DNA from: Promethearchaeota archaeon
GTDB lineage: Archaea; Asgardarchaeota; Lokiarchaeia; Sigynarchaeales; SOKP01
NCBI GenBank assembly: GCA_019057775.1
Contig: JAHLWT010000140.1
Location: 1-64,000 of the forward strand
Length of the DNA stretch: 64,000 nucleotides
Direction: 5' to 3'
Shown here: piece by piece, positions 1 to 9,720 of the stretch
Position numbering within the stretch: the first letter of the stretch is position 1
Layout: each line of letters starts with the position of its first letter
Position numbers and translations under genes: made by a program
The notes under the pieces: model-generated
Database searches by the model: none
The model's input: only the letters and a program-made list of their open reading frames with translations
What the model was told of the DNA's origin: nothing

Positions 1-124
1 CTACATATACCTCAGTGTTCCATCCGGGGGCAACTAAGTCGAGAATAACGTAAAATACTGTGGCAACAAATGCCTCAAAGAGAAATAAGGAAATAGCAAA
101 AATGAGAAAAGGATTTTTGACAGA
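1..124 (-). CDS. partial membrane protein, N-terminal segment (runs off window start)
   Basis: The minus strand is open from 124 down to the window edge for 41 codons. It encodes a strongly hydrophobic stretch (KNPFLIFAISLFLFEAFVAT, then VFYVILDLVAPGW) that resembles the first membrane helix of a transporter. No ATG, GTG or TTG lies in this frame; the frame opens just after a TAA at 125-127. Either the start is non-canonical, or there is an indel near it, or the open frame is fortuitous. The family cannot be named from 41 residues. Confidence 0.35.
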
Positions 125-322
125 TTAGATTTAAAGTTATTATGTAATCTCTTGGTACGTGGAAAATTCTAATTTAAGCTCTCTCTATTTAATCATGATT
201 TTTATTTTTTGGACTACTCAATATGCTAGAGAAAGATTTATAACTAGGTAGTGCCTCTCACAAATTAAATATGATTGTGATTTAGAAATTAGAATATGTA
301 AACATTTATGAGTTGAGTAAAA

Positions 323-1303
323 ATTAAAGCAGCAGTTTTTGAGGAAATCCAAAAGATTTTATATAGAGAAGACTATCCTAAACCAGTTCCTGGCCCAGAT
401 GAAGCATTGGTTAAGGTTCATTACTGTGGAATTTGTGGGAGTGATATCACTAATTTTAGATACAAAATGTATCAAACTCCTTTAGTCATGGGGCATGAAA
501 TTGCTGGGGAGGTAATAGAAATAGGTGAAAATATTACTGAAGTCAGAGTTGGAGATAGAGTGGTTTGTATTAACATCTCTCTTTCGTTAGGTGAAAGGGA
601 GTTAAATGCCATGGGTGTTTTTCAAGATGGAGGATTTCAGGAGTACATTAAAGTACCAAAGAGATCTCTGTTTCATATACCTGAAAATGTTTCAGTAAAA
701 GATGCTGTCATGATTGAATCGTTTGCATTGGCGATGAGGGCTTTTAAATTATCAAGAATTGAAAAAAATGAAAATATTCTCGTTATAGGTGGTGGTAATG
801 TTGGATTATGTTTTTTAAAGGCTTTACTAATTGAGAAGGATCCAAATTATATTGCCGTCGTCGAACCTCATGAATTTCTTAGGAACAAAGCAATAGAAAT
901 TGGAGCATCACATGCGGTTGCCCCAAGCAGAACAAAAATACGAAAGATCACTAAAATGTTTGGAGATCCGACTTTTATCTTTGATTGCGTAGGAAATGAA
1001 GAGACGATATCAAATTCGGTGTATTATATTAAAAAAGGCGGGACGATTTTATTAGAGGGGATGCATAAAGGAAGTATCATGTTTCCCATGTTCATGATAA
1101 ATTCAAAGGAAGTAACTTTAAAAGGATGTTTAGGTCATGATCGTGATGATATTTTAGCTGCCATTGAACTGTTTGCGGATAATAGAATAAATTCAAGCAA
1201 CTTTATATCAGAAGTAGTTCCTTTGAAAGATATTCAAAAAACTTTTGAAAGATTTCTCGAGCCAAAAGAGAGGAATTTTGTAAAAATCTTAGTTAAAATT
1301 TAG
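323..1303 (+). CDS. zinc-type alcohol/polyol dehydrogenase (MDR superfamily)
   Basis: This is a medium-chain dehydrogenase that would oxidise an alcohol or polyol with NAD(P). The N-terminal zinc motif YCGICGSD is followed by GHEIAGEV and the Rossmann glycine motif VIGGGNVGL. The first in-frame canonical start is TTG at 407, but the same frame is open back to 317 and encodes a perfect family N-terminus (KAAVFEEIQKILYREDYPKP). The true gene therefore begins near 323, where the only candidate start is ATT. Alternatively, a TTG at 313 would read MSKIKAAVFEE if one A were removed from the A-run at 319-323. The gene ends with TAG. It stands alone, and the substrate cannot be told from sequence. 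Confidence 0.85.
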   Translation: MKAAVFEEIQKILYREDYPKPVPGPDEALVKVHYCGICGSDITNFRYKMYQTPLVMGHEIAGEVIEIGENITEVRVGDRVVCINISLSLGERELNAMGVFQDGGFQEYIKVPKRSLFHIPENVSVKDAVMIESFALAMRAFKLSRIEKNENILVIGGGNVGLCFLKALLIEKDPNYIAVVEPHEFLRNKAIEIGASHAVAPSRTKIRKITKMFGDPTFIFDCVGNEETISNSVYYIKKGGTILLEGMHKGSIMFPMFMINSKEVTLKGCLGHDRDDILAAIELFADNRINSSNFISEVVPLKDIQKTFERFLEPKERNFVKILVKI

Positions 1304-1355
1304 TTCTATTTTACTATAAATTATCTTTTTTTATTATTTTAAATTTGTATGATAT

Positions 1356-2630
1356 ATGATAGATTCTCTAAGTAAATTATTTAACGATATAGAACTTTCT
1401 TGGATTGATTCAACAGCTAATATTGACGAGTCAGATGAATTTTCTAATCTAGTATCAATATTTCCAAATTTAGAGCATATTTTTCATGATTTTCGAGCCC
1501 GAAATAAAGATGAATTTCAAAGAACCATAAGGCATATATTTAGATCGTTTAAAGTATTCTTTTTAATAATAAATGGTGAGTTCTCTCATGAAACTCTTTC
1601 ACAAGAATCAATAATTAAAATTCGAGAAAAAATCTTGAATCTGCACTCTCATAACCATTTAATTATTCCAATAATTTTAATATATCATGATATAGGGAGA
1701 TTATTAGACAATAAAAAACATCCCCATCATAGTTATCATCTCATATCTAGTAAGAATTTGCTTGAACACTTTGACCTTTCAGATGTCGAGAAACTGCTTA
1801 TCAAAAAAGTTATTCACTATCACTTGCTTATTGCTACTGTATATACCGGAGAATCTACTTTTTATGGGATATATTCACTATTAAATGATCCAGAATTCAT
1901 TAAGCTACTCTCATATGAAAAAGCCATTAGCAGGTTCATAGATATTTTAGAAATTTTTACATATATTGATATTCTTGGCTACTTTTACACAAAAATCTAT
2001 GACCACTACATCAAGTATTATGATGAAATAAGTTCCAAATTAAAAATTCTTTTAAATTATTGGCCAGATAAAGAGTTAGCTTTAAAGAAAGCAAAAATTT
2101 ATTCTCAAGATTGGTTGGAATGGAGACTCGCTGGAGCCCTTAGAATATTCCAGTTTGTTGAAACAAAACCACATTTAACACGTGAATTTTATTTCAATAA
2201 GTTAAAAGAAAGTATAAAGAATATTGATAATGAATTCATTAGCAATCTCAATTGGGAATTAATACAAAAGGAATATTTATCCCATTCATATAAAATTCAG
2301 ATGAGATATTCTTTAGCTCTATTAATGATTCTTGCATTTGGAAGTTTTAAAAGAATGGGATTAAAAATTAATACAGGAATTTCATACAGACTAATTTTAT
2401 TCTGGACTCTTCTTTCCAAAGAAATCATTACAAGATCTAGGAATAATGAATTATCCCCTTGGAACGTTTATTTTGAGGGATTCCCCCATTGGTCAAAGAT
2501 AGATAAGTCGATTATAAATATACTAACTGATGATGTTATTGAATCTATAATTTACAATTCCAAGCATGAATACGATAAGGATAAGAAAGAATTTAATCTA
2601 TCTCTTGACTTTACGCAGGTTTTCACTTAA
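1356..2630 (+). CDS. HD-domain protein
   Basis: A 424-residue soluble protein. Residues 100-130 contain an HD-hydrolase-like signature: HNHLIIPIILIYHDIGR with H111-D112, then HPHHSYH, and a later HYH near residue 154. HD proteins are metal-dependent phosphohydrolases acting on nucleotides or cyclic nucleotides. The C-terminal half is helical and not recognised. It follows the dehydrogenase by about 50 nt on the same strand, but a T-rich tract lies between them, so co-transcription is uncertain. The substrate is unknown. Confidence 0.6.
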   Translation: MIDSLSKLFNDIELSWIDSTANIDESDEFSNLVSIFPNLEHIFHDFRARNKDEFQRTIRHIFRSFKVFFLIINGEFSHETLSQESIIKIREKILNLHSHNHLIIPIILIYHDIGRLLDNKKHPHHSYHLISSKNLLEHFDLSDVEKLLIKKVIHYHLLIATVYTGESTFYGIYSLLNDPEFIKLLSYEKAISRFIDILEIFTYIDILGYFYTKIYDHYIKYYDEISSKLKILLNYWPDKELALKKAKIYSQDWLEWRLAGALRIFQFVETKPHLTREFYFNKLKESIKNIDNEFISNLNWELIQKEYLSHSYKIQMRYSLALLMILAFGSFKRMGLKINTGISYRLILFWTLLSKEIITRSRNNELSPWNVYFEGFPHWSKIDKSIINILTDDVIESIIYNSKHEYDKDKKEFNLSLDFTQVFT

Positions 2631-2971
2631 GTTTTTTTAAATCCAATTGTTATGACAATGAGAGATAATGAGAAAATATAGTTAACGTCGGCAATTATTC
2701 TAAATCTCTGTTCGAACTCTTAAATATATATAACAATATTACAACAATTTTATAACTAAATGCCATCGATAATATTATAATTATTAAAACAAATAATGGT
2801 TTAAAACATCGATTCTTTGTTTCATTGAATAACACGAAATACATACTAAAATGTATTCACTTATATTATAATATTAATTATTAGAAACATAGCTACTTTC
2901 TTAACAAGGGATAATTTTTAAATTTCATTTCAAAAATTGAATTAATTATAAATATATAATTGGTATAAGTC
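2631..2971. other. intergenic, AT-rich promoter region of the small GTPase
   Basis: 341 nt without a convincing gene. A T-rich tract follows the HD protein stop. TATA-like ATTATAAATATATAA lies about 15-25 nt before the GTPase ATG, which would give a very short leader. No repeat or hairpin of note. Confidence 0.4.
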
Positions 2972-3574
2972 ATGGGTAAACTATCTAAATTTTTATCACG
3001 ATTAAAAAAAACTAAACAACTGGTTCGGATGACGGTTGTAGGGGATGGAGCAGTAGGAAAAACAACATTAGTACAAGCAATGCTTCGAAAAACAAATCAT
3101 CGTACAAAAAGTTCTTTAAGTAATGAGGCGATAGAAAGTAAAAAAATAACGCGCACTCCTTTCATGGAAATCGAGACTTGGAATTACGGAGATTTAGTAT
3201 TTCAATGCTATGATTTAGCAGGACAAAGAGTAGAAGGTATGCATCCTCTAGATATCTTAAAAGATCAAGTTCTCAAGGCTATTGATATTTATATCTTTGT
3301 CTTCTCAGTTGATATGTATAAATCCTTTGAAAATCTTAATAATTGGTTGGAGTTGATGGATTTCGATAAGGATAGTAAAAATGAAAGTATCGGGTTTATT
3401 TTAGTAGGTAATAAAATTGATTTAGAAAGGAATGTCTCTAAGGAGTTGATTCAAACCGTAGTTGGAAATGATAAATATTTTCAAGCTTATGTAGAAACTT
3501 GTTCATTGGACGGAACAGGGATCGATGATCTCTTAGAAGAGATTTCTATTATGGGTAAAAAACACCTCAATTAA
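2972..3574 (+). CDS. Ras/Rab-family small GTPase
   Basis: A 200-residue eukaryote-like small GTPase. The P-loop GDGAVGKT is at residues 24-31, switch II DLAGQ at 81-85 and NKID at 147-150, followed by a TCSLDGTG G5-like motif. There is no C-terminal prenylation cysteine, which is usual for archaeal members, and a basic N-terminus (KFLSRLKKTK) precedes the G domain. The gene is followed after 67 nt by a TPR protein on the same strand that could be its regulator or effector (inference). Expanded small-GTPase families are a hallmark of Asgard archaea. Confidence 0.93.
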   Translation: MGKLSKFLSRLKKTKQLVRMTVVGDGAVGKTTLVQAMLRKTNHRTKSSLSNEAIESKKITRTPFMEIETWNYGDLVFQCYDLAGQRVEGMHPLDILKDQVLKAIDIYIFVFSVDMYKSFENLNNWLELMDFDKDSKNESIGFILVGNKIDLERNVSKELIQTVVGNDKYFQAYVETCSLDGTGIDDLLEEISIMGKKHLN

Positions 3575-3641
3575 AATCATTAATGAATTATTTGAAAAAG
3601 TAGACCTCTTATTTTCAAAATCATAAGAGGGATTAATTAAA

Positions 3642-5864
3642 ATGACTGAGGTCAAATGTAGAATTTGTAATGCTAAAATTAGTTTTGATCTGAATAATCC
3701 CAAAACTTATCTCCAAAAAACTGAATCGGGTAATGAAATGATTGGAAAATTATTTTCAATCAGGATTGGCCATCCATCTGACTCAGGCTCGTTTCATGTC
3801 AATGTTGTCGTTGTAGATGAGAAAGGAGAATACCGTGCTCATAAAGACTATTATGAAGAAGAAAGTATAGAAGGTACTCCAGATCTGTGGAATGAATTTC
3901 AGCGTTCAATTCCATTAGAGCTAAGGATATACTTGTCTTTAGCTGATAATGAAGATAAAAAAATTCTATCTTCTTATTCAGAATCATTTGATATGAAATT
4001 AAGTGAATGGTATGATTATTTAACAAAATTAAAAGAGAAGAATTCTAATAATCAATTAATATCATTTCTAGCAGTGAAATGGGGTTTTATTCTTGGAAAA
4101 GGTAAAGATCTAATAAAAAATACTTATGATCCTAAATCTTGGAGTTATCCAATATACATACGCCTACAAGCTAGATTTTCACCTTCACCAGATCTAATAG
4201 AAAAAGCAATGAATCTTGATTTCACTACTGTGCCACTTCTTATTCAATTAGAAGTAGCAATTGCTAAAGCGGAAGTTTTTCTTCGTTTAAGTGCTTATGA
4301 ACTTTTAGAAGAGTTATATGATGATTGTCAGAAAAAATGGAGTAAACTTACATCGCTAGAAGTGAAGACTGGATTAATGCTTTTACAAGGATATTATGGA
4401 TTCAGGCTATATTTTCTGGGGAAAATTAATGAAGCAATGTATTTAATAGAACCAGTTTTTAATTTCGGACAGATAACTGGAAATCGTGAAATCATTAGTA
4501 TCACAGGGAATTTTTATGCTGCTGTCAATCAATCTAGTGGTGATTTAGAAAAAGCCCTAAAAGTCTTCGAAATTGTATTAAAAGTTAGTGAAGAAATGGG
4601 AGATGAGAGAACTCATGCTGTAATTTCTTCAAATATGTCCCTTCTCGAATCTAAACAAGGATTATATGATCAAGCTCTGAAGCGACAAAGAGCATTATTA
4701 GAATTACCAATAGTTCAAGAAGAATTTTTTATAAGAAGCTCATTAATGAGTATTATCGCAGAGACTCTATTTATTTCTGAACGCTATGATGAGTCTAAGG
4801 AATTATGTCAAAAAGTTCTTTCAGAAGAAAATTTACCCTCTTACTATAAACTGGATCTTCTTTCTACTCTTAAGAGAATTGCAGGTAAAACTGAATCGGA
4901 TGAACTATTAGATTTTGTCAGAAATAACCTTCCAGATGAATCAGATTTTTTAAATTCACCAGTTGGGAGAATTTTTATGCATGATTTAAATGCGATAGAC
5001 GCAGAATTACATGGTAATTGGCTAAAATTGATTGAAAACTTGAAAGAAGAAAGAAAAATCATGTTTAAGAATCAATCAGTTGAGGACGCTAGTGATATTG
5101 AAATTAGACTTGCTGAGGGATATTTTTGTTATTACCAAGAAACCGATAAACTTGAGCATCTGAATCAAGCATATAACCATTTAGATTTAGCAAAGATAAT
5201 CGCAATAGAAAAACAAAGTCATTTAGATCTCTGTAGATTGGTGATGCTTAAAGGCCTACTCGCAGAAGAGAGCAATTTACCTGAACAAGCAATTATTCAT
5301 TTTGAAGAAGCTCGAAAGATTGCTATTGAGCATTCTTTAGAGAATCTGGAAAAAGAGTTAACCGATCATTTAGAGCAATTAAATACCGGTACTACAAGAA
5401 AATCAGCTGGTTCGATACTACAAAGAATGTTTAATAGACTCACATTCAGAAAAACAGAGGATGCACAACCGAGACAGAGAAGTGTGGTTTATTCAATAGT
5501 TATTGAAGCTCGAGACACCACATGGAAAATACTATTACAGAATGAAACGAACGCTTCCTCGAACGAAACTAATTATCTACTCGGATTTCATGATTTGTGG
5601 GAGAATATTAAAAAAAAATGGTTACAACAGCAAGTGAATTACTTCTCTGTTAGTCGAGGTGCTGTATTAATAGAAAGTTCACCTCATTTCAAGTTATTTG
5701 CATTCTGTGATCATTTAGATTATTTAACCAGATTAACACTTCAAAATTTCTTACCTACACTTGAAGACTTCTCTCTAAGGCACATAATAGAAAAATTAGA
5801 TGAGGAAGTTTTGAATACTCTAAGGGATGGTGTAGGAAAATTTATAAAAGTAATATCTAATTAA
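3642..5864 (+). CDS. TPR-repeat protein with C-terminal longin/roadblock-like segment
   Basis: A 740-residue cytosolic protein. The N-terminus holds one CxxC pair (CRICNAKI) and a beta-rich region. Residues about 150-590 are helical tetratricopeptide-like repeats (for example GDLEKALKVFEIVLKVSEEM and QAIIHFEEARKIAIEH). After a linker, residues about 625-740 alternate strands and helices (VVYSIVIEARDTTWKILL, FSVSRGAVLIE, FKLFAFCDHLDYLTRLTL) in a way that recalls longin/roadblock folds. It lies 67 nt behind a small GTPase. TPRs mediate protein interactions and roadblock/longin proteins partner with GTPases in other systems, so a GTPase-effector role is plausible. The fold assignment of the tail is only a guess. 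Confidence 0.75.
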   Translation: MTEVKCRICNAKISFDLNNPKTYLQKTESGNEMIGKLFSIRIGHPSDSGSFHVNVVVVDEKGEYRAHKDYYEEESIEGTPDLWNEFQRSIPLELRIYLSLADNEDKKILSSYSESFDMKLSEWYDYLTKLKEKNSNNQLISFLAVKWGFILGKGKDLIKNTYDPKSWSYPIYIRLQARFSPSPDLIEKAMNLDFTTVPLLIQLEVAIAKAEVFLRLSAYELLEELYDDCQKKWSKLTSLEVKTGLMLLQGYYGFRLYFLGKINEAMYLIEPVFNFGQITGNREIISITGNFYAAVNQSSGDLEKALKVFEIVLKVSEEMGDERTHAVISSNMSLLESKQGLYDQALKRQRALLELPIVQEEFFIRSSLMSIIAETLFISERYDESKELCQKVLSEENLPSYYKLDLLSTLKRIAGKTESDELLDFVRNNLPDESDFLNSPVGRIFMHDLNAIDAELHGNWLKLIENLKEERKIMFKNQSVEDASDIEIRLAEGYFCYYQETDKLEHLNQAYNHLDLAKIIAIEKQSHLDLCRLVMLKGLLAEESNLPEQAIIHFEEARKIAIEHSLENLEKELTDHLEQLNTGTTRKSAGSILQRMFNRLTFRKTEDAQPRQRSVVYSIVIEARDTTWKILLQNETNASSNETNYLLGFHDLWENIKKKWLQQQVNYFSVSRGAVLIESSPHFKLFAFCDHLDYLTRLTLQNFLPTLEDFSLRHIIEKLDEEVLNTLRDGVGKFIKVISN

Positions 5865-6090
5865 GTTGTATTTTAGAAGTATTATTTTTTTTTGTTTTCT
5901 TTTGTGCTTGTACATGATCTTTGTATTATCATTTTTGAGTTAGGTTTGTTTTTATTATAGCACAATCTTTAGACTCTAATCTTATCTTTTCTTATTAACA
6001 TATGCATTATTATATAATGAAATTCGAATAGTATTAATCTAAAAATCCTCTATAATTCACACGATCGAAGCATAAGATTTGATATGAAAT

Positions 6091-7452
6091 ATGGATGAAG
6101 TTTACAGCATTAAAAGAAAAAAAACTTTTCGCTCTTTATTCCTTCTATATTTTATGGTTTATTTCTGTACTGGAATCTTGCCGGTGAATATAGATAACTT
6201 ATTAATTTCTCTTGCAGGAGCTACGACTCTCGGTATTGGCATTACTGTTGCTTCTACATTAATTATTGGAACAATGAGTATATTTGTATTCGGCTATTTT
6301 GGAGACAAAATCACTGAAAAATATTCACGAAAAAGAATATTCATGTACACCAACATTCTATGGATAACAGCATATGGTCTCAGTTCTTTATCATTCAACT
6401 ACATTTTCTATTCCACATGCTTAATTGTTGGAGCAATTGGTACGGGTGCTTTTTTACCGATTGGATTTTCGATTATTGGAGATTTTTTTCCTCCCAAAGA
6501 ACGCGGAAATAAATTTGGAACCATGCAGTTTGGATTAATATTAGGCAATGGAATGGGAATCATTTTTGGTGGATTGTTAGGGAGTTATATAGGAATAAAT
6601 GGCTGGAGGTATGCTTACGCTCTAGGTTTTATTCTAGGAATAACGACTATCTTGATGTACATTTTTACTGGAACAGATCCAGAAACAGGGCGAGCAGAAC
6701 CAGAATTTATGGATTTTGAAGGCAAGATAGATTATGATTATAAATTAACCATTGATAATCTAAAAAAACTATTAAAAAACAAAACCACTGGTGGTATTCT
6801 CCTTACAGTGTTATGTACAGGAATCGCTGGTACTACGCTTGGAACGTGGGGTATCTTTTACTTAAGTTCTAAATTGGAAGGAAATGATGCCGGATTAATA
6901 GCTACTACTATTTACATTTTAGCAGGGTCAGGTTCTCTTCCAGGAGCTATTATAGGGGGAAAAGTAGGAGATTCTTATTTTCGTTCGGGAAAAATTAAGG
7001 GGCGTGTCCTAATATCAGTTATAGGAAATGCACTAGGACCTATTTTCTTGATGTTGTTTTATTTAACTCCTTTCTTTACAGAAAACCCTTTACAAATTAT
7101 TATTTCTTGGTTTTTTTTCTTAATCATAGGATATACAGGATACATGTTTTCCTCATTTCCAGTAGGAAACCAGTTTGCTATGTATTCTGAGGTGACTACT
7201 CCAGAATTAAGGAGTACTGCTAATGCAATGAATGGCTTGATGGTTAACATTGGTGGAATTATTGGTAATTTATTAATTTCTTCCTTAATAGAAAGGAATA
7301 TCTCATTACTGCCTTTTGCACTTTCAATAGTGTTATTTATTTGGTTAATTGGAGCATTGTTCTGGATTATTCCTTACTTCACATACCAGAAAGAATCAAA
7401 AATGTGCAGAGATATTTTATTAGAAAGAAGAAAAGAACTAGAGAAAAAGTAA
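6091..7452 (+). CDS. MFS transporter
   Basis: A 453-residue inner-membrane carrier with about 12 hydrophobic helices. The cytoplasmic loop after helix 2 contains the MFS-A-like motif GYFGDKITEKYSRKR, followed by GAIGTGAFLPIGFSIIGDFF and a second-half repeat with GGKVGDSYFRSGKIKGR. It is a secondary transporter of unknown substrate. The convergent neighbour, an enolase-superfamily sugar-acid dehydratase 11 nt away, suggests a carbohydrate-acid substrate, but the genes are on opposite strands so this is weak. The ATG is the first in frame after a 226-nt gap. Confidence 0.9.
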   Translation: MDEVYSIKRKKTFRSLFLLYFMVYFCTGILPVNIDNLLISLAGATTLGIGITVASTLIIGTMSIFVFGYFGDKITEKYSRKRIFMYTNILWITAYGLSSLSFNYIFYSTCLIVGAIGTGAFLPIGFSIIGDFFPPKERGNKFGTMQFGLILGNGMGIIFGGLLGSYIGINGWRYAYALGFILGITTILMYIFTGTDPETGRAEPEFMDFEGKIDYDYKLTIDNLKKLLKNKTTGGILLTVLCTGIAGTTLGTWGIFYLSSKLEGNDAGLIATTIYILAGSGSLPGAIIGGKVGDSYFRSGKIKGRVLISVIGNALGPIFLMLFYLTPFFTENPLQIIISWFFFLIIGYTGYMFSSFPVGNQFAMYSEVTTPELRSTANAMNGLMVNIGGIIGNLLISSLIERNISLLPFALSIVLFIWLIGALFWIIPYFTYQKESKMCRDILLERRKELEKK

Positions 7453-7463
7453 GTAAAAAAATA

Positions 7464-8546
7464 TTATTTAATTACATTCTCTTCAAACATTTTCTTGTTG
7501 ATCTCCACACCTAAACCTGGTTTTTCTAGAGCCTTTACAATACCTTTTTCAACTTTGATCGGTTCTTCAAGGATCTGAAATTCTTCAGGATAGAATGGAA
7601 ATTCCAACCAATCGCACTTAGTAGATAATGTGAAGTGGAGATTTGCAGCAAAAGATAGGCCAAACCCAAAAATGTGGGGTATACATCTCACACCCTTCAC
7701 TTCTGCCATCGCATCTATTTTCTTACATTGTAAAAAACCCCCGCTTCTAGTTACATCTGGTTGTACAATATCATAGCATTCTCTTGATAATATATCTTCA
7801 AATCGAAATATTCCCATATCGTTTTCACCACCAGCAATATCTACTGGAGATTCTTTTCTCAGTTTCGCTAATCCGTTAAGGTTATCTGATGGCATCGGTT
7901 CTTCTAACCATTCGATGTCATTCTTTCCGCAAACCTTAGCAAACTTTAATGCTTCTGATACAGTCAGATAATGTGAATTAGCATCGACCATTATATGTAA
8001 ATTAGGAAATGCATCTCTCATTTCTTTGACTATCGCTTCTGGTTTACCTCCCCTACCTCCGACCCTTAATTTTGCTCCAGTAAAACCTCCAAGATCGAGT
8101 GCCGATTGCACGGCTCCAATTGCCGCTTTAGGCTTATATCCCCGAGGCATTGAAGCGTATGCCCTTATCTTATTTTTCATCCCCCCTAATAGGCGATAGA
8201 TTGGTTGGTTTGTTTTCTTCCCAATGATATCCCAAAGAGCAACCTGGATTGCAGATGTTGCATGAGCTATACCGTATGTTATTCTATTACTACTATGGTA
8301 TATTTGGTGATAAATTTCTTCCACCATAAATGGATCTTTATTAATTAATAATTTGGATAATGCCTCATCAATAAACACTTTTTGAGCATTATTACTCAAG
8401 TTCCAGTGTGCCAATCCCCAACCATCAATATCTTCATCAGTCTTGATGTTGATAAATACTCCACTGGCTTGAATTGGAGGCATTGCCCCAATTCTAAACC
8501 TAAAATCAAGTCCTAACACAAATGTTTTAACATCAGTTATTCTCAT
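7464..8546 (-). CDS. mandelate racemase/muconate-lactonizing family enzyme
   Basis: A 360-residue enolase-superfamily protein. The capping domain is at residues 1-125. The barrel carries a KxR motif (K159-L-R161), metal ligands in VDANSH (D188), LEEP (E215/E216) and GGEND (E241), and a C-terminal catalytic-type histidine in IPHIFGFG. Members abstract a proton alpha to a carboxylate; the pattern fits sugar-acid dehydratases or racemases. It converges on the MFS gene. The exact substrate cannot be told. All expected active-site elements are present. Confidence 0.9.
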   Translation of the reverse strand: MRITDVKTFVLGLDFRFRIGAMPPIQASGVFINIKTDEDIDGWGLAHWNLSNNAQKVFIDEALSKLLINKDPFMVEEIYHQIYHSSNRITYGIAHATSAIQVALWDIIGKKTNQPIYRLLGGMKNKIRAYASMPRGYKPKAAIGAVQSALDLGGFTGAKLRVGGRGGKPEAIVKEMRDAFPNLHIMVDANSHYLTVSEALKFAKVCGKNDIEWLEEPMPSDNLNGLAKLRKESPVDIAGGENDMGIFRFEDILSRECYDIVQPDVTRSGGFLQCKKIDAMAEVKGVRCIPHIFGFGLSFAANLHFTLSTKCDWLEFPFYPEEFQILEEPIKVEKGIVKALEKPGLGVEINKKMFEENVIK

Positions 8547-8657
8547 AATAAATCCAACTAAATTAATTTAATATTAGTTTGTTTTTTTTTTAGTTAAATT
8601 TTTAGAATACAAAGAATATATTCACACACACACAAATACTCTTCAGATTGGTTGTAA

Positions 8658-9701
8658 GTGGTGGATATTTTTGAGAACGAAATAGTGGAAAAAAACCCTA
8701 ATGAAGATTTAGTTATAGCTTATGTGCTGTATTTTGACGAAAAGAGAGGTCAAACCCCACTTCTTATATATCCCGATGATAATCTACGAAATAATAAAAA
8801 ATACATGCGCCCTATTGAGTTTCATCCTGTTTGGTTTTTAGAATCAGAAGAACTTGATCATGTGGACTTAGAATATAAGGGCTACACCTTTTTTGGAAAA
8901 AAATTTCTCGCAAAATCCGAAAGACAAAAAAGGAGAGCTGGTCTTAAAGAAGAAACGCCAGAGACTATTGTAATCATTGTATCTTTACCTGTAGAAACTG
9001 AAATTTTTGGAGATGACCTCATACGAGTATTATCAACAGAAATTCGGGAAAAATTCGAAGATCAATTATATAAAATCATCGAAAGTGAAATTGCTTCTGA
9101 ATCAGTGATTAAATCTCCTAAAGTACTAGAGCGGTTTGAAGAGGGGAACAAAATAAAGGTTTTTTTGAGAGAATTAATTGATAAAACTATCAAACACTAC
9201 TTCTCAAAAATCATCAAGAAAAAATCAGATTCTACATCTATTAAAGCTCAAAAGGCTATATCATATTTTTCCATGAAAGGGTTCGAATTTTCACCTCTGA
9301 GTAGTCTTCGTGGAAAGGATAGCTTTTCTGATATTGAGCTCTTTGATCCACAGAAAAAATCAGTGGATGATCTTAATTCTAAACCTCCTCTTTCTATAAA
9401 TAGTATTAATTTTATTGAAAACAGTCAAGAAATTGAAATTATGGTTCAAAATAATAAAAAAGAGGAATTAAAAAATATCTCGATCGTTATTTCTCATGTG
9501 AAGGAATATTTTGAAAAAGAGATTATGAGCCAAGTAGTTGATGATTGGTATCCCGGAGAAGAACTCTTATTCATATCTCCAATTGTACCACATATTGATG
9601 AGTATTTAATCTCCATTAAAAAAGGAGATAGTAAGGAAGAAGACCAAACATTTTTTACCCAACGAATTGATTTAAAATTAATAGATAAAATTGAAAGTTA
9701 A
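8658..9701 (+). CDS. Asgard protein with longin-like N-terminus and beta-sandwich-like C-terminus
   Basis: 347 residues, no named family recognised. Residues 15-135 alternate beta strands and end in a long helix (VIAYVLYFDE, QTPLLIYPDD, ETIVIIVSLPVE, then DDLIRVLSTEIREKFEDQLY), a pattern compatible with a longin/roadblock-type fold. Residues 250-345 look like a beta-sandwich (IEIMVQNNKKEELKNISIVI). The start is GTG at 8658, the best in-frame start. The GNAT gene begins 20 nt downstream, preceded by an A-run and AAAGGT, so the two are probably co-transcribed. A trafficking-adaptor-like role is speculative. Confidence 0.7.
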   Translation: MVDIFENEIVEKNPNEDLVIAYVLYFDEKRGQTPLLIYPDDNLRNNKKYMRPIEFHPVWFLESEELDHVDLEYKGYTFFGKKFLAKSERQKRRAGLKEETPETIVIIVSLPVETEIFGDDLIRVLSTEIREKFEDQLYKIIESEIASESVIKSPKVLERFEEGNKIKVFLRELIDKTIKHYFSKIIKKKSDSTSIKAQKAISYFSMKGFEFSPLSSLRGKDSFSDIELFDPQKKSVDDLNSKPPLSINSINFIENSQEIEIMVQNNKKEELKNISIVISHVKEYFEKEIMSQVVDDWYPGEELLFISPIVPHIDEYLISIKKGDSKEEDQTFFTQRIDLKLIDKIES

Positions 9702-9720
9702 AAAAAAAAGGTAAATATCA

